From DASROJ01 sp035646975 (GTDB lineage Bacteria; Acidobacteriota; Polarisedimenticolia; JACPZX01; DASXTC01), in assembly GCA_035646975.1 (NCBI GenBank), contig DASROJ010000297.1, positions 1 through 6,480 on the forward strand: 6,480 bases of DNA. The letters run 5' to 3'. Under the pieces are notes generated by a model. That model saw only the letters and a program-made list of their open reading frames with translations, was not told the origin of the DNA and did no database searches. The translations under genes were made by a program, and so were the position numbers. Below are positions 4,928-6,480 of this stretch, one piece after another (positions within the stretch are counted from its first letter, which is position 1; each line of letters starts with the position of its first letter).

Positions 4928-6480
4928 TGGCCCCGCGCACTCCAGGTAGTCCTTCTTGAAGGTGATGTCGAGATCTTTGGGTGGGTAGTGGCCGGTGCCG
5001 GTGAGCCCTGCGACGCACGCAACGCAGAAATCGTCGTCAAGCACGGCCTGCGGGTTGTACCATTCGTCCTCGTCACAGAACCCGGCGCCGCCGGCGACCC
5101 AGAACGAGCCCTGGAGCTTGAACTGGTCGTTGACGATCCCGCCGACAAGCGTCATGTCCCCTCTGATCGAGACGACGCAGCCGGCCTTGCCATCGAGGTA
5201 CTCGCGGACCTTGCCGCCGTAGCTATGGCCAGTGCCGTCATCGATGTACCACCCGCCGATCTCGCCTCCCGCGTTGATTGTCAGCAGACAGCCGGTGTCC
5301 CAGATGTTCATCGCGGCGCCCGCCCTGATATAGGCGCCGTCGAACTTGGGGATGCCGCCCAGGAACTCGGCGACGTTCGAATCGATGTTCTTCACGGGCG
5401 TCATGTCCTTTGTGCTTCCGAACAAGGCGTGGGCGTCGACCAGATTGCCGTCGAAGTTGGCCAGCAGGCCGGCCGAGAAGTACCAGTCACCGTCGGCGTA
5501 GAAGCCGAGCGTGGCACCCATCTCTTCGATGCCTATCCCCGACATGCCCCCCGCGGTCAGGTCAACGGTGCCGGTGAGACTCTTGAATTCGAACTGAGGC
5601 GGGATGCCGGGGGTGACGTCGTAGTCGAAGTCCCATTGCACGCCAAAGGTGTCGCCGGTCAGGCTCTGTCCGCCGCTGAGCCCCTGTGCTCCTTTGAAGT
5701 TCAGAGACGACGAGCCGGAAGAGGCGGGGAATGGCATGTCTTGTTTGCCGGGCATCTTCATGTTCTGGGATGCGCCCGGTCGTAGCTCACGTGAGATCTG
5801 CGTGATCGGCTGCTGGCCGTCGCTTTTGACATGCCGGTCCACCGTCAGCAGCGAGGCGTCGAATGCGTAGAATTGCCCGCCGGTGTCCATGTCGGAGCCG
5901 ACCTGGAAGCCATCGAGCTGTTCGAGATCCTGGGAGAACTCGAGAGCCCCGGTGATCTTCGAGATGTTCGTCGGCGGGCTGAGCCCCGGCGGCGAGCTCT
6001 GGACGTTGATGACGCCGCTGGCATCGGGATGTCCGGACAGCGCATCGATGGCTCCGACTTGATGCATCTGCTGTCTCAGCGTGACGGCATCCGGTAGAGC
6101 GTAGGCAGGGCCGCCCAGCTTGCCCAGCGCGGCGTCGTACTGGCTGCCGAGTGACTGCATGTGCGGGCAGGACTGGAGCGGGTCCGGACACATAATGTTG
6201 CGCAGCTGAGTACGGTACAACGGGTCGGTGGCGCCCCACAGTCGCATCGCGGCCGCAGGGCCCAGGTCACCGCCGATGATCCTCATCGACGCGGCGGGCA
6301 GAGTAGGGGTATCGTCCGGCTTCATCATCAGGTCCCCGGCGACCTGAACTGCCCCGAGATTCAGCTCGTCGAACGCGCCCGGGTCACCATCGTCTGAAGG
6401 TGCGAAGCCGAAGAGTGTTCCGCGCGAGCGTCCGTCCTTGTCCAGATCGTCGGGCTGCGGGGTGTTCGGGTCGTCGTACC
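4925..6480 (-). CDS. Partial large exported protein with unrecognised C-terminal beta domain (N-terminus off the window)
   Basis: The frame is open from the right edge (first full codon at 6478) to a TGA at 4925-4927, giving at least 517 residues. I do not recognise a family. Numbering from the first full codon, residues 1-50 are rich in Asp and Gly and include DLDKDG, a possible calcium-binding loop. Residues about 50-290 are low in recognisable structure, with Pro/Ser/Gly-rich stretches and two cysteines (97, 104). Residues about 298-510 alternate hydrophobic and polar residues with many Gly, Tyr, Trp and Phe, as in a beta-sandwich or beta-barrel-like fold. Six cysteines lie in the last 120 residues, including a CVAC pair at 485-488, which favours an oxidising compartment. 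An ATG at 6328 is a poor start: no signal peptide follows it and the upstream 50 codons read as ordinary protein. The gene ends 4 bases before the cytochrome/Fn3 gene, so the two are probably co-transcribed. Export is inferred, because the N-terminus is missing. Confidence 0.85.
   Translation of the reverse strand, partial: YDDPNTPQPDDLDKDGRSRGTLFGFAPSDDGDPGAFDELNLGAVQVAGDLMMKPDDTPTLPAASMRIIGGDLGPAAAMRLWGATDPLYRTQLRNIMCPDPLQSCPHMQSLGSQYDAALGKLGGPAYALPDAVTLRQQMHQVGAIDALSGHPDASGVINVQSSPPGLSPPTNISKITGALEFSQDLEQLDGFQVGSDMDTGGQFYAFDASLLTVDRHVKSDGQQPITQISRELRPGASQNMKMPGKQDMPFPASSGSSSLNFKGAQGLSGGQSLTGDTFGVQWDFDYDVTPGIPPQFEFKSLTGTVDLTAGGMSGIGIEEMGATLGFYADGDWYFSAGLLANFDGNLVDAHALFGSTKDMTPVKNIDSNVAEFLGGIPKFDGAYIRAGAAMNIWDTGCLLTINAGGEIGGWYIDDGTGHSYGGKVREYLDGKAGCVVSIRGDMTLVGGIVNDQFKLQGSFWVAGGAGFCDEDEWYNPQAVLDDDFCVACVAGLTGTGHYPPKDLDITFKKDYLECAGP
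4949..5587 (-). other. Glycine- and aromatic-rich beta domain at the end of the first protein
   Basis: Residues about 298-510 consist of short alternating strands such as GATLGFYADGDWYFSAGLLA, AYIRAGAAMNIWDTGCLLTI and FKLQGSFWVAGGAGF, separated by Asp/Gly turns. The pattern suggests repeated beta-hairpins, possibly a barrel, sandwich or beta-solenoid. Cysteines at 397, 434, 468, 485 and 488 plus 514 near the end point to an oxidising location. I recognise no family. Confidence 0.5.

Noticed and set aside
4921..5148. A longer start for the Fn3/cytochrome gene at the ATG at 5148
   Set aside because: The 76 extra residues are low-complexity Ser/Thr/Arg sequence that overlaps the real frame of gene 1, and they would bury the signal peptide that follows the ATG at 4920.
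4910..5785. Long open frame on the plus strand (291 codons), and others at 2614-3540 and 3685-4260
   Set aside because: They are antisense to genes with clear domains and signal peptides. Their Arg/Val-rich composition is the usual shadow of GC-rich coding sequence, and no recognisable domain appears in them.
6155..6190. Possible second haem site in gene 1 (cysteines followed by CPH)
   Set aside because: The spacing is C-x6-C-P-H, which does not place two cysteines and a histidine as CXXCH, and no cytochrome-like helix surrounds it.
6326..6328. ATG at 6328 as the true start of the first gene
   Set aside because: The frame stays open for 50 more codons to the window edge with ordinary protein composition, and no signal peptide follows this ATG, although GGGGA lies a few bases upstream.

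Overview
The window is protein-coding almost end to end, on the minus strand only. It holds three genes in one tightly packed run, transcribed from high to low coordinates. The first (4925-6480) lacks its N-terminus, which lies past the right edge. The second (2188-4920) is complete. The third (1-2191) lacks its C-terminus, which lies past the left edge. The gene-1 stop and gene-2 start are 4 bases apart, and gene 2 and gene 3 overlap in an ATGA, so this looks like a translationally coupled part of an operon. I found no intergenic region of any size, RNA gene, mobile element, CRISPR array or terminator.

All three products look exported. Genes 2 and 3 begin with clear signal peptides. All three carry many cysteines and are built from modules typical of extracytoplasmic proteins. 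Gene 1 ends in an unrecognised glycine- and aromatic-rich beta domain with several cysteines. Gene 2 is a 910-residue chain of about six fibronectin-III-like modules; one of these appears to be split by a complete mono-haem cytochrome c domain (CASCH haem site, later TMPMM with the likely axial methionine). Gene 3 has VCBS/FG-GAP-like segments, a chitobiase C-terminal-like (CHB_HEX_C) module, two thrombospondin type-3 calcium-binding repeats, an exact tandem pair of 26-residue cysteine motifs, and a helical tail with no family I recognise.

The GC-rich sequence, the Gram-negative-style secreted proteins, the TSP3 repeats and the C-x9-C-x5-C-x5-C motif suggest a Myxococcota/Deltaproteobacteria-like or related uncultured lineage. 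That is an impression, not a measurement. The working inference is that the operon makes components of a secreted or surface-exposed assembly with one redox-active (haem) member. Electron transfer, redox sensing or structural use of the haem cannot be told apart from this sequence.
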